From positions 14,785-78,784 of the forward strand of contig JADJZR010000013.1 in the NCBI GenBank assembly GCA_016715645.1: a DNA stretch of 64,000 nt, given 5' to 3'. The DNA comes from Elusimicrobiota bacterium (GTDB taxonomy: Bacteria > Elusimicrobiota > Elusimicrobia > FEN-1173). This document shows positions 15,753 through 24,884 of the stretch, in pieces (the stretch's first letter is position 1; every line of letters begins with the position of its first letter). The position numbers were made by a program, and so were the translations under genes. The notes below the pieces were generated by a model. That model had not been told where the DNA came from. It saw only the letters and a list, made by a program, of their open reading frames with translations, and did not search any database.

Positions 15753-16314
15753 CCAACCCCGCGGCGACGGCCAGACGGCCCACCGCGTCGCTTGTCAATA
15801 AAGCCCATCCCAACGAAGCGCCGGTCAGGTATCCCAGCCATTTGACTTTGACCGGGAGCAGAAAAAACAACAGCACCTCCACGTCCGGAAACAAGGTGGC
15901 GAACGCCAAAAAGAGACTGGCCTGAAGATACCCGTTGGTCACGACGCCGTGCAGGGGCAACAGGCCCACCAACGCCGTAGCGGCCGCCCCCGCCAAAAAA
16001 TACACCGTAAACCGAAACGAACCCCACGCCTCTTCCAAGGCGGTCACCATGGTGTGCAAAAACATGAACCACACCACCATCATCAGAACGCCCAACGGCG
16101 ACAAAGAGGCGGCCGCCCCGTCGGCCACAAACGGCGGCACAAACACGAACGTCACCAACCGCCACCATTGGCCCGCGCGCAACGCGTCGTTGGACAAGTT
16201 CAGCAAATTGATCAGCCCCGGCTGAAACGCGTTGAACAAAAACACCAGCGCGTTGGATAAAACGATGATGAGGGGCAATCCTTCGATACCGGAACCGTCA
16301 CGAAATCGGAACAT
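15655..16314 (-). CDS. Rhomboid-like membrane protein lacking the catalytic serine motif
   Basis: 219 residues, about six transmembrane segments. Rhomboid-type landmarks are present: GQWWRLVTFVFVP, LEEAWGSFRF and the LFPDVEVLLFFLLPVKVKW segment. Where active rhomboids have GxSG in helix 4, this protein reads NGYLQAS (127-133), and no matching catalytic Ser-His pair is apparent. It is therefore likely a pseudoprotease of the rhomboid-like/derlin-like superfamily, perhaps acting in membrane protein handling. ATG at 16314. Confidence 0.75.
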   Translation of the reverse strand: MFRFRDGSGIEGLPLIIVLSNALVFLFNAFQPGLINLLNLSNDALRAGQWWRLVTFVFVPPFVADGAAASLSPLGVLMMVVWFMFLHTMVTALEEAWGSFRFTVYFLAGAAATALVGLLPLHGVVTNGYLQASLFLAFATLFPDVEVLLFFLLPVKVKWLGYLTGASLGWALLTSDAVGRLAVAAGLVNYFLILGPDLWDRILARWRAARHRKRFQDRP

Positions 16315-16345
16315 GGGAGAGGAGCGGAGCGGGCGCGTCGCCGAT

Positions 16346-16380
16346 CGGTTCCGCCCCTCCCTGATGGAGGGGCGGAACCG
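16346..16380 (-). terminator. Perfect 15-bp hairpin downstream of the cold-shock gene
   Basis: Bases 16346-16360 pair perfectly with 16366-16380 around a 5-base loop (CTGAT). It begins 13 bp after the cold-shock stop codon on the minus strand. There is no T tract after the stem, so it may act as an mRNA 3' stabiliser or a Rho-type/weak terminator rather than a classical intrinsic terminator. Confidence 0.6.
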
Positions 16381-16392
16381 TCGGCCTTCGCA

Positions 16393-16617
16393 TCAAGCGG
16401 CGGGAGCGGGTTTCGGCTCGGGTTTGACGTTGGCGGCGGCGGGCCCTTTGGGACCCGGGGTCACCTCAAATTCGACGCCCTGCCCATCCACCAACACTTT
16501 GTCTTTGCCTTTCGCCTGAATGGCCGAATGGTGAACAAACACTTCCGGACTACCGTCCTCAGGAACCAAGAACCCATAGCCTTTCACCCGATTGTACCAC
16601 TTCACTTTACCCTTCAT
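16393..16617 (-). CDS. Cold-shock domain protein (CspA family)
   Basis: 74 residues from ATG 16617, which has GGGAGG upstream; the longer open frame lacks a site. The two RNA-binding motifs are visible: GYGFLVPEDG (RNP1-like, with KGYGF) and VFVHHSAI (RNP2). The N-terminus MKGKVKWYNRVKGYGF is standard, and the C-terminus is an unusual Pro/Ala/Lys tail (NVKPEPKPAPAA). It binds single-stranded RNA/DNA as a chaperone. It lies 66 bp downstream of folD and may be co-transcribed or have its own promoter. Confidence 0.93.
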   Translation of the reverse strand: MKGKVKWYNRVKGYGFLVPEDGSPEVFVHHSAIQAKGKDKVLVDGQGVEFEVTPGPKGPAAANVKPEPKPAPAA

Positions 16618-16683
16618 AGAGACCTCCCGTTGATCATGAGACAGCCGCTTTCCCCCAAAACCTGACCGGGGCAACGACCCCTA

Positions 16684-17553
16684 TCATAACTGTTTTTCGG
16701 CCGCTTGCACCGTATTTTGAAGCAGAAGCGCCACGGTCATGGGCCCGACACCCCCCGGCACCGGCGTGATCGCCCCGGCCACATCCTGGGCGGCGGCGAA
16801 ATCCACGTCCCCGAAAAGACCTTCAGGCGTGCGGTTCATGCCCACATCCACGACCACGGCGCCGCGCTTGATCCATTCGCGTTTGATGAATTTCGGCGAT
16901 CCGATAGCCGCCACCAACAGATCCGCCTGGCGACACACGTCATCCAGCTTATCCGTGCGGGAATGGGCCAGCGTGACGGTCGCGTCGGCCGCGAGCAACA
17001 TGAATCCCAACGGTTTCCCCACCAAGCTGGACCGCCCCACCACCACCGCTTTGCGCCACGCAATGGGAATTTCGTTTTGGCGCAACAGTTCCATCACCCC
17101 CGCTGGCGTGCACGGCAAAGGCACCCCGCTGGCCAAAACATCTTTCCACGATTTTAATTGCATCCATCGCCCTTGGTTCGAGGGATGAAGGCCGTCCGCG
17201 TCTTTGGCCGGGTCCAACGCCATCAGCACCGCTTCCGGGTTCAGATGTTTGGGCAACGGCAATTGCACGATGATGCCGTGAACCCGCGGGTCGCGATTGA
17301 GCCGCTGAACCTGATCCAACAACTCTTTTTGAGAAATGGACGTCGGCAAGGGCACATGGATCGACGCCAGGCCGGCCGCCTCGCACTTTTTTATTTTTTG
17401 ACCCACGTAGACGTGCGAGGCGGGATCGTCACCCACCAACACCGTGGCCAACCCCGGTTGAAGTCCCCGCTCGACAAGCGATTGGGTCCGCCGCGCCACG
17501 TCCGCGAGCACGGTGGCCGCGGCGGCTTTTCCATCCAACAATTTGAGCGACAT
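16684..17553 (-). CDS. folD: Bifunctional methylenetetrahydrofolate dehydrogenase/cyclohydrolase
   Basis: 289 residues, standard length. The catalytic YVGQK (Y49, K53), GIIVQLPLPKHL, and the dinucleotide-binding VVVGRSSLVGKP are intact, as is the C-terminal TPVPGGVGPMTVA. It interconverts 5,10-methylene-THF and 10-formyl-THF in one-carbon metabolism. ATG 17553 has an AAGGAGG-type site just upstream. Confidence 0.97.
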   Translation of the reverse strand: MSLKLLDGKAAAATVLADVARRTQSLVERGLQPGLATVLVGDDPASHVYVGQKIKKCEAAGLASIHVPLPTSISQKELLDQVQRLNRDPRVHGIIVQLPLPKHLNPEAVLMALDPAKDADGLHPSNQGRWMQLKSWKDVLASGVPLPCTPAGVMELLRQNEIPIAWRKAVVVGRSSLVGKPLGFMLLAADATVTLAHSRTDKLDDVCRQADLLVAAIGSPKFIKREWIKRGAVVVDVGMNRTPEGLFGDVDFAAAQDVAGAITPVPGGVGPMTVALLLQNTVQAAEKQL

Positions 17554-17589
17554 AAACCCTCCTTAAAGATCCCGTGAAGTCTCAGTGAT

Positions 17590-17628
17590 CGTCATTGCCG
17601 GACCGGTTCTGTCCGGAATGGATTCCGG
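17590..17628. repeat. Short palindromic intergenic element
   Basis: Between folD and the lipid kinase gene lies CGTCATTGCCGGAC followed by GTCCGGAATGGATTCCGG, containing a GCCGGAC/GTCCGG inverted repeat. It resembles the palindrome at 52271-52305 (CGTCATTCCGGC...GCCGGAAT) in both opening bases and dyad symmetry, suggesting a dispersed family. Confidence 0.4.
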
Positions 17629-17661
17629 CCAACTCCATGCCGCACTGACTTGATTTCGCAT

Positions 17662-18546
17662 TTATTGAATCACCCACAGTTTGACTTTTTCCGGCAAGAC
17701 GCGGAACGTCACCTGGCGCGCCGGTTTGACCGGCGGGGGCTCGCCGTCGGCCTGGGGCCAAATGGGCACGTCGGTTTCCAGGGACAGATGCGTGGATGTG
17801 ATCTTGGTGATCTTATTGTCGAACAAGGAGCGCCCCCACCGCCCGCGCAACAACCGCAACGCCAAACGCAGCTTGTTGCGCGCCGGCACCAAATATAAGC
17901 GCAACCGGCCCTCTTCCGGAGAAATCGACGGCTCAAAAAACAGCCCGCCCGAAAAATACGGGGCCAACGCCGCCAACGTAAAATAATATCGACCTTCCAA
18001 CCGGCCTTGGTCCCACTGGGCCTGGACGCCGATGGGGTCGAACGAAAACAACACCCGCCAGGGCGAGTCCTTTCGCTCGAAAGAAGAACGGGGCCGCCCG
18101 AACCCGGCGTTGTTGATGAAAATGTCTTCTCCATCCACCTCGGCCGAGCGGGGCGAACTTTTCCATGCCATGTGGCCCAGTGACAACGAGGCCAACCGCC
18201 CCTGAGCCCGGACGGATTCCCATCGACCCCAACACTCTTTTGACAACCCAAAATGGCGAGCCAAATCGTTGCACGTCCCGGCCGGAACCAACGCCAGTTC
18301 CATACGGTCCAGGGCTTTTCGTTTCCACAACCCCTTCACCACCCGATGAAGCGTGCCATCTCCGCCCCACACGACCAGTCGGGTCACGTTGATTTTCAAC
18401 GCCCAATCCAACAGGGTTTCCGTGTGAGTCGGATGTTGCCGAGCGATCCGCGCCCATTGGGAGAGGTCTTTTCCGAACGAGGTCAGCGCGCTCACCCAGG
18501 GGGTCTGGCGCAGGGAGGGGTTCATTAAGTGGAATACGTTGGCCAT
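17662..18546 (-). CDS. Diacylglycerol kinase-family lipid kinase
   Basis: 294 residues. The ATP-binding GGDGT motif is at 61-65 (VVWGGDGTLHRVV), followed by LVPAGTCNDLARHFG, the DAGK catalytic-domain pattern, and a second-domain acidic motif VDGEDIFINNAGFG. The C-terminal beta-rich domain includes the expected ADGEPP. It would phosphorylate diacylglycerol or a related lipid at the membrane. It is divergently oriented to typA; the start codon at 18546 lies upstream of the typA promoter. Confidence 0.88.
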   Translation of the reverse strand: MANVFHLMNPSLRQTPWVSALTSFGKDLSQWARIARQHPTHTETLLDWALKINVTRLVVWGGDGTLHRVVKGLWKRKALDRMELALVPAGTCNDLARHFGLSKECWGRWESVRAQGRLASLSLGHMAWKSSPRSAEVDGEDIFINNAGFGRPRSSFERKDSPWRVLFSFDPIGVQAQWDQGRLEGRYYFTLAALAPYFSGGLFFEPSISPEEGRLRLYLVPARNKLRLALRLLRGRWGRSLFDNKITKITSTHLSLETDVPIWPQADGEPPPVKPARQVTFRVLPEKVKLWVIQ

Positions 18547-18580
18547 ACCGGAGACTATTTAAGCATGTACGGGCCGTTTG

Positions 18581-18589
18581 TGGTATAAT
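18581..18589 (+). promoter_or_regulatory. Extended -10 promoter of typA
   Basis: TGGTATAAT is a perfect extended -10 (TGnTATAAT) about 50 bp before the typA ATG. No strong -35 is visible at 17 bp, which extended -10 promoters do not need. Confidence 0.7.
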
Positions 18590-18637
18590 CCGGTACCCAA
18601 ATTCCAAATTCCGAAGATCCCCTCTTTTAAGGACACT

Positions 18638-20500
18638 ATGACGCTTATTGAAAAGACCGAATCGTTACGTCGCGCCGATGTTCGAAACATCGCCATCATT
18701 GCCCACGTCGACCACGGCAAGACCACGTTGGTGGACGCCATGTTTCGCCAAACCGGCGAATTCAAGGTCAAGGCCGACCAGGCGCAAGAATGTCTGATGG
18801 ACTCGAACCCCCAAGAACGGGAACGGGGCATTACCATATTGGCCAAATGCACGTCCGTTCAGGTGGGGCCCACGCGGATCAACATCGTGGACACCCCCGG
18901 CCACGCGGATTTCGGAAGCGAGGTGGAACGCATTTTAACCATGGTGGACGGGGTTATTTTATTGATCGACGCGCTCGATGGCCCTATGCCTCAAACACGG
19001 TTCGTGTTGCGCAAATCGTTGGAACTGGGCCTCAAACCCATCGTGGTGGTCAACAAAGTCGACCGCCCTTTCGCTGATCCGCCCCGAGCGCTCAACGCCA
19101 CGTTCGACCTGTTTGTGGATTTGGACGCCAACGACGAACAGTTGGATTTCCCCATCCTGTATGCGTCGGGGAAAAACGGCTGGGCTTCGGAAGACTTGCA
19201 CGTTGCGTCCACCACGCTTCAGCCTTTGTTCGACGTGATTGTGCGCCATGTGCCCGGACCGGTGGCCGACCCCGACGCGCCCTTGCAAATGCTGACCACG
19301 ATGGTCGACTACAACAGTTATGTGGGACGCATCGCTATCGGGCGCATCCACGCTGGCCGCGTGGAACGAAACCAGACAGTGACCCTCCTCAAGCAAGACG
19401 GTCGGAGCTTATCGGCTCGTGTCATGAAACTTTACGGTTTCTTTGGTTTGGAACGGCGGGAAATTGCTTGCGCCCAAGCCGGAGACATCGTGGCCGTGGC
19501 CGGCATGGAAGAAGCCCGCGTGGGCGACACCGTGGCGGCGGCGGAAAATCCCGTGGCCCTTCCCCCGCTTAAAATCGACGAGCCCACCTTGTCCATGGAG
19601 TTTATGGTCAACGACAGCCCCTTTTCCGGCCGGGAAGGGAAATTTTTGACCTCGCGCCACCTGCGCGAACGGTTGGAACAGGAAATGAAAACGAACGTGG
19701 GATTGCGCGTGGAAGAATTGGCCCTGAACGTGTTCAAAGTGTCCGGCCGGGGCGAACTGCATTTGTCCGTCTTAATTGAGACCATGCGGCGGGAAGGATT
19801 TGAACTGGCGGTGTCCCGGCCCCAGGTCATACTGAAAGAAGAAAACGGCCAGGTTCTGGAACCGGCGGAATACTTGATCATCGACGTGGAACAATCGTAT
19901 CAAGGCGCGATCATGGAAAATTTGGGCAAGCGGGGATTGGACATTAAAAACATGCACGTGGACCACCACAATCGATTGCGGTTGGAAGGGGTCATTACGG
20001 CGCGGTCGTTGATCGGCTTTAAAGCGGAACTGTTGGCTCTCACCAAAGGCAACGGGCTGATGCACCACAGTTTCCACGGATACGTTCCCCGCGCCGCCGC
20101 GCCGGCTCGCCGGGCATCGGGGGTTCTGGTGGCCAAAGAAAGCGGGCTGGCCACGTCGTACGCGTTGCAAAGTTTGCAAGAACGGTTGGTGTTGTTTGTG
20201 GCCCCCCAAATGGATATATACGCTGGGATGATCGTGGGCCAAAATTCCCGCGAAAACGACATGGTGGTCAACCCCTGCAAACGCAAAGCCCTCACCAACA
20301 TGCGCGCCGCGGGATCCGACGACCTTGTTCAACTGACGCCACCGCGGGTGTTTACCCTGGAGCAGGCCATCGCCTACATCGAAGACGATGAACTCGCCGA
20401 AATCACCCCCCAACGCATCCGCCTTCGCAAAAAAGAGTTGGACCACAGCCTCCGACGAAAAAACGAAAAACGGGAGGAGGACCTGGAAGAGTCCCGATGA
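18638..20500 (+). CDS. typA: Ribosome-associated GTPase TypA/BipA
   Basis: 620 residues from ATG 18638 (AAGGA upstream). G1 is AHVDHGKTT (22-30); switch I carries NPQERERGITI, then DTPGHADFG and NKVDRPFADP. Domain order matches BipA: GTPase, EF-Tu-like beta barrel, EF-G III/V-like domains and the specific C-terminal domain (ALQSLQERLVLFVAPQMD, GMIVGQNSRENDM, RAAGSDDLVQLTPPRV). It acts in 50S assembly under stress or cold. It overlaps fabV by ATGA. Confidence 0.97.
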   Translation: MTLIEKTESLRRADVRNIAIIAHVDHGKTTLVDAMFRQTGEFKVKADQAQECLMDSNPQERERGITILAKCTSVQVGPTRINIVDTPGHADFGSEVERILTMVDGVILLIDALDGPMPQTRFVLRKSLELGLKPIVVVNKVDRPFADPPRALNATFDLFVDLDANDEQLDFPILYASGKNGWASEDLHVASTTLQPLFDVIVRHVPGPVADPDAPLQMLTTMVDYNSYVGRIAIGRIHAGRVERNQTVTLLKQDGRSLSARVMKLYGFFGLERREIACAQAGDIVAVAGMEEARVGDTVAAAENPVALPPLKIDEPTLSMEFMVNDSPFSGREGKFLTSRHLRERLEQEMKTNVGLRVEELALNVFKVSGRGELHLSVLIETMRREGFELAVSRPQVILKEENGQVLEPAEYLIIDVEQSYQGAIMENLGKRGLDIKNMHVDHHNRLRLEGVITARSLIGFKAELLALTKGNGLMHHSFHGYVPRAAAPARRASGVLVAKESGLATSYALQSLQERLVLFVAPQMDIYAGMIVGQNSRENDMVVNPCKRKALTNMRAAGSDDLVQLTPPRVFTLEQAIAYIEDDELAEITPQRIRLRKKELDHSLRRKNEKREEDLEESR

Positions 20501-21696
20501 TCATCCGACCCCAATCGAAAGGGTTCATCTGCTTGACGGCCCATCCGGACGGATGCGCCAAAAACGTGGAATCCCAAATTCGCGCGGCCCGGACCATCCC
20601 CCGAGGATCCGGGCCGAAATCCGCCCTGATCATCGGAGCCTCTACCGGATACGGGCTGGCGAGCCGAGTTGTGGCCGCTTTCGGATACGGCGCGTCGACC
20701 GTGGGCGTGTCGTTTGAAAAACCCGCGGACGAGCGGCGCACCGCCACGCCGGGCTGGTATAACACGGCGGCTTTTGAACGCACCGCCGAAGGGGCGGGCC
20801 TCAAGGCCTGGAGCTTGAACGGCGATGCCTATTCGCACGCCATGAAACAGGACGTGATCGCCCGACTGAAATCAACGGGCCCGGTGGACTTGGTTGTCTA
20901 CAGCCTAGCCTCGCCACGACGGATCCACCCGGACACAGGGGAAGTATTCACCTCCGCGCTCAAACCCATTTTACGACCGTATTCGTCCAAAACCGTCAAC
21001 TTTCAAACGGGAGCCATGTCGGACGTCACCTTGGCCCCGGCCACGGCGGAAGAAATAAATCACACCGTGGCGGTCATGGGCGGAGAGGACTGGTCGCTGT
21101 GGATTGACGCGCTGGAAAAGGCCGACCTCCTGGTCCCGGGCGCGTTGACGGTCGCTTACTCTTACGCCGGGCCCGCCTTGACAGGGCCGATTTATCGAGG
21201 GGGAACCATCGGCCGAGCGAAGGATCACTTGGAAACCACCGCTCTACGACTCAACGATCGGCTGGCGCGAAACGGCGGACGGGCGGTTGTGTCGGTCAAC
21301 AAAGCGTTGGTGACCCAAGCCAGTTCCGCCATCCCCGTGATGCCGCTTTATATTTCGATTTTGTATAAGACCATGAAAAGCAAGGGGTTCCACGAAGGAT
21401 GCAGTGAACAGGCCGTTCGCTTATTTTCCGAACACCTCTACGCCAAAACCCCTCCCCCCACCGACGACGCGAAACGGATTCGTATCGACGATTGGGAAAT
21501 GCGCCCGGAGGTACAGGCCGAGGTCGCCTGGGCCTGGGACCGCGTCACGGGACGCAATCTGGATCGGTATGCCGACCTGGCGGGGTACCGGGAAGACTTT
21601 TTCAAATTGTTTGGATTTGGTTGGCCCGGCGTGGACGAATCGGCCGACGTGGACCCACAGGTTCCCATCCCCTCCCTGAATTTACAAACAGCGTAG
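20497..21696 (+). CDS. fabV: Enoyl-ACP reductase FabV
   Basis: 399 residues, standard FabV length. The cofactor motif ALIIGASTGYGLASRV is near residue 50. The extended catalytic Y-x8-K motif is YRGGTIGRAK. FabV catalyses the NADH-dependent last reduction in fatty acid elongation and is a triclosan-resistant alternative to FabI. It is translationally coupled to typA, an uncommon pairing. Confidence 0.96.
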   Translation: MIIRPQSKGFICLTAHPDGCAKNVESQIRAARTIPRGSGPKSALIIGASTGYGLASRVVAAFGYGASTVGVSFEKPADERRTATPGWYNTAAFERTAEGAGLKAWSLNGDAYSHAMKQDVIARLKSTGPVDLVVYSLASPRRIHPDTGEVFTSALKPILRPYSSKTVNFQTGAMSDVTLAPATAEEINHTVAVMGGEDWSLWIDALEKADLLVPGALTVAYSYAGPALTGPIYRGGTIGRAKDHLETTALRLNDRLARNGGRAVVSVNKALVTQASSAIPVMPLYISILYKTMKSKGFHEGCSEQAVRLFSEHLYAKTPPPTDDAKRIRIDDWEMRPEVQAEVAWAWDRVTGRNLDRYADLAGYREDFFKLFGFGWPGVDESADVDPQVPIPSLNLQTA

Positions 21697-21774
21697 GACC
21701 ATCCCGAAAAATTCAGTCAGCCGATCTTTTACGTCGATAACGGGGACATTCTGTTCAACACCCTGCCGATCGCG

Positions 21775-21800
21775 GCCCCGTTCCACCCGGGGAATCCCGG
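21775..21800. repeat. 26-bp dispersed repeat, copy 1, abutting a stop codon
   Basis: Copy 1 of an element whose second copy is at 26373-26398; the two differ at a single position. It contains CCGGG-GAAT-CCCGG dyad symmetry and directly touches the TAG of the minus-strand gene ending at 21801. Confidence 0.7.
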
Positions 21801-23924
21801 CTATTCCCACCAGGCTTTCTTTTTTTCACCCAGGGTAGGTTTCTTGGCGGGGACAGCGGTCGGTTTTTTGTTGAGAAGTGACTGTTTGCGGGCCGCGGAT
21901 TTCACCCCGGCCGGTTTATTGCTCTTGGGCGTTCGTCCCAGCGGCGTGTTGGAGTAGATGTCCATACGAGATGTCGGGCCCGAGGAAATCGGTTTTGATC
22001 GCTTGGGCGCGGGAGCAAGGGATTTCATTAAATCTTCGCCAGCCGACACGTCAATGCCTTCCACTCGAAAGGTGTTCGTCAGCTTGGTCAACAAACGCCG
22101 TTTTTCCGACGTCGAATTGCCGGAGTAAGCGATTTCCCGCACCCGGGTTTCAAATTCATCTTGGCGGGCGGCCTTTTTGGTTTTTAATTCCAACTGAAGG
22201 GCGACGGCTTTGGTCAAGCGGGTTTGGTCGGCTTCGGTGTCGCGGTACTTGTTTTGAAGGGCTTGGAGAAATCGCAGGTCGGGTTCGTAGAACACTTCGG
22301 GAACCCCGTATTTAAAATGGCCGTCCAATTCTCTGTCCAACGCCGCCTGGTCGGCGGCTTGAATGGGGTTCCATTCCGCAGACCAACGGCCCATGGCGGT
22401 GGCCATCACAAACCCCGCGCACAACATCCCCGTTAACAGAAGGAACCGGTGCAGGCCCCGGGGCACTTTTAACAGAAACGGGATGAGGGCCACCGCGATC
22501 AACGGGCCCAAAACAAATTGGGCCGCCCCAACTTGTAAAACCGCGCCGGATTTGTGAAGCCCTTTCACAAAAAACAACAACCACAGGGAATGCCCGAACG
22601 CCGACACCGCTCCCCCCATCACCCCTGCCACAAGCACTTCGCGAACCACTTGGCGGCGAAACGCGTTGACCACAAACCGAGCGATGGTCTGGTCGGGCGA
22701 AAACGAAAGGGATTCCCGGGCCAACGCCAGGGCTTTTTTCCAATCCCCGGCGACCCGGGCCTCTTCCGCCGATGTAGCCGCGGTCATTCCAAACGACGTC
22801 AGGGGATCTTTTTCAGCCACCACCCGTTTGCTGGCGGGGTCCACCCAGTAGGCGAACTCTTGCCCGGCGCAATAGCCCGTGATTCGGACCAAACTTCCCT
22901 CGATCAATTCCAATCTCCGCTTAACCACACGCGAAGAGGCCGCGCTGTTTTTGCTTTCGCGTTTGAGAAGGTCGACGGTCGCGATACGCACGGGAGCCGG
23001 CGGATCCGCGGCCACCACCTGTTGCTCAGGTGGAACCGCGGGATCAAAATCAAAAGGATCGGACGGTTGCCCCTTTTCGAGAGCCATATCCAAGGCCTGT
23101 TTGGTTCCCCCGTCCACGACAAATACCGCCTGACGAAAAGCGCTCGGTTTAAAGGAAGCCCGAAAGGACTGCCCTGATACAATTTTTTTGTGCCCGGCGC
23201 AGACGGCGCAGACCACTTTCCCTTTTCCTTTGCATTTTTCACAGGTGGCCTTTCCGGACCCCTGACATTGGGGACAAAGCACTTTTCCGCCTTGGCAATG
23301 GGTGCACGGAAACTTTCCGGTTCCCCCGCAGGCATCGCATCGGGCCACGCGGCCGCCCACCTCGCCCGACGCCAGTTTTCCTTCACCGCCGCACCGCAAA
23401 CAACTGACCTTCTCGGCTCCCTTGCAAAACACGCACGTTTGGTGTCCCGCGCCCAAACAAACAGAACACGATTCAACCCCTTTTCCCGCGCACGCTTTGC
23501 ATCCCGATTCCCCCTTTTGAAAACAGTCGTTGCACTCTTTGATCTGCAGGGACCCCGCAACGAAGTAGGTGTCTGAGTGGGGCGAAAAATCGGACCGTGT
23601 TTCAGAGGGGTGCGCCCACAGCTCGGGCGCAACCCCCGCCGGTCCCGCCGGGGCGAAAAGGGGTCCGCCCGTTTTCTCGGCCAATTCCGGCGTCAACGGT
23701 TTAACCGTGACGGCCGCCACCAGTTCCCGGTTTTCCACAAGGGAGTGAAGAATCAAAGCGTAGGCGGGAACCCGCTCGCCGCGCGTTACATGAAGGTTTT
23801 TGTCCACCACCTCGCGGGCGGTGGGGCTGTGGGACCGCAAATGAGCCAGCAAAAGGTCTTTTAACGGTTCGAGCTCTTCCGGCGCCAATTCTTGAACGGA
23901 TGAAAATGGCTTCATCAAGGACAT
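21801..23924 (-). CDS. Membrane protein with ten CxxC zinc-finger-like repeats
   Basis: 707 residues from ATG 23924 with GAGGAG upstream. Residues about 130-260 hold ten consecutive CxxC units (CNDCFQKG, CKACAGKG, CSVCLGAG, CVFCKGAE, CLRCGGEG, CDACGGTG, CTHCQGGK, CPQCQGSG, CEKCKGKG, CAVCAGHK), resembling a lengthened DnaJ central zinc domain. Three transmembrane segments follow around 460-540, then a Lys-rich C-terminal region ending KKKAWWE. The TM count suggests the Cys domain is anchored at the inner membrane. No J domain is present. Function unknown; protein-protein or disulfide chaperoning is only a guess. Confidence 0.8.
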   Translation of the reverse strand: MSLMKPFSSVQELAPEELEPLKDLLLAHLRSHSPTAREVVDKNLHVTRGERVPAYALILHSLVENRELVAAVTVKPLTPELAEKTGGPLFAPAGPAGVAPELWAHPSETRSDFSPHSDTYFVAGSLQIKECNDCFQKGESGCKACAGKGVESCSVCLGAGHQTCVFCKGAEKVSCLRCGGEGKLASGEVGGRVARCDACGGTGKFPCTHCQGGKVLCPQCQGSGKATCEKCKGKGKVVCAVCAGHKKIVSGQSFRASFKPSAFRQAVFVVDGGTKQALDMALEKGQPSDPFDFDPAVPPEQQVVAADPPAPVRIATVDLLKRESKNSAASSRVVKRRLELIEGSLVRITGYCAGQEFAYWVDPASKRVVAEKDPLTSFGMTAATSAEEARVAGDWKKALALARESLSFSPDQTIARFVVNAFRRQVVREVLVAGVMGGAVSAFGHSLWLLFFVKGLHKSGAVLQVGAAQFVLGPLIAVALIPFLLKVPRGLHRFLLLTGMLCAGFVMATAMGRWSAEWNPIQAADQAALDRELDGHFKYGVPEVFYEPDLRFLQALQNKYRDTEADQTRLTKAVALQLELKTKKAARQDEFETRVREIAYSGNSTSEKRRLLTKLTNTFRVEGIDVSAGEDLMKSLAPAPKRSKPISSGPTSRMDIYSNTPLGRTPKSNKPAGVKSAARKQSLLNKKPTAVPAKKPTLGEKKKAWWE

Positions 23925-24056
23925 GGAACTCCTCAAGAAAAAATCAACACCCTTTCTTCAAACCCACGGATCAATTTTCTCAAGGGCTCGTATATGAATG
24001 TATTCTAGGTTCAGTTCGTCACACGGTCAAGGGTTTTGTGCTGTTGGAGGGAAAGA

Positions 24057-24884
24057 TCACAGAGAGCCCAGGGACACTTTCTGGGGGCGGGGCTGGCCTT
24101 CTTGGTCCCATTCTTTTTGGCACAGCGTTTGGTATTCGCACCAATGGCACCGGGACGGCTCGAACGATCGGGGAAAATCCCGGCGGGATTCGGCCAAAAC
24201 CAACCGGTCCAGCAGGGTGGCCAGCTGAGCGGCGATACGGCCCATGTCCGCCGCCGTGGGCGCGGGAAAGACCACCGGATCTTGCAAACCCGCGGCACCG
24301 TCGGCTCCGTCGCCTTTAACGAACACGTCAAAACACAATTCTTTCGGCGGGCGGCCGAACATCCGCTCGCACGCCCAGGAATAAATCACCAGTTGCGTTC
24401 GGTCGGCCCGGCGGGGATCGTAGGGTTTATTGGACGTTTTGAAATCGTGCAGGACCCAATCCGTGTCCAGCAGATCGAACTGGCCCGTGAGCTCGTGATC
24501 GTTGGGAAGAGGAAGGCGAAACGAACATTCCACCCCCCGCGTGGCGGGTTGCAAACCCGGCGCCCGCTCTTTTAAAAACCGGTCCAAGAAATGTTCCCCC
24601 AAGGCCCGCAGGTAATGGGGATCGCTGGGTCCCCGCAAAAATTCGTCCGGAACCGCTTCCAACCGTTCATCCAGAGTGCGGCGAAAGAAAACAGCCACCT
24701 CTCCAATGGGCAAATCTTTGCGGGTTTCGATTTTTTGCAGGAAATTATGTTCCAAACTTTCATGGATCGAAACGCCAAACGCCAATTCGGGTTTCGTGGG
24801 GGCGGGAATCTGGGACACATAGCGGTACTCGTATTTTTTGGGACAAAAACCGTAACTGCCGATACGCGAATAGCTGGACCTCAC
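24057..24884 (-). CDS. Fe-S PD-(D/E)XK nuclease (RecB/Cas4-like)
   Basis: 275 residues from GTG 24884, overlapping the tldD stop as GTGA. The nuclease core shows H in GVSIHESLEHNF, D in LTGQFDLLD and the D-x-K pair in VLHDFKTS, with the Q/Y motif QLVIYSWA. Four cysteines fit an iron-sulfur cluster: C14 in YGFCPKKYEY plus CHWCEYQTLC near the C-terminus, as in Cas4 and AddB. It is a probable DNA exonuclease; the long upstream open frame is rejected because it runs over tldD. Confidence 0.85.
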   Translation of the reverse strand: MRSSYSRIGSYGFCPKKYEYRYVSQIPAPTKPELAFGVSIHESLEHNFLQKIETRKDLPIGEVAVFFRRTLDERLEAVPDEFLRGPSDPHYLRALGEHFLDRFLKERAPGLQPATRGVECSFRLPLPNDHELTGQFDLLDTDWVLHDFKTSNKPYDPRRADRTQLVIYSWACERMFGRPPKELCFDVFVKGDGADGAAGLQDPVVFPAPTAADMGRIAAQLATLLDRLVLAESRRDFPRSFEPSRCHWCEYQTLCQKEWDQEGQPRPQKVSLGSL

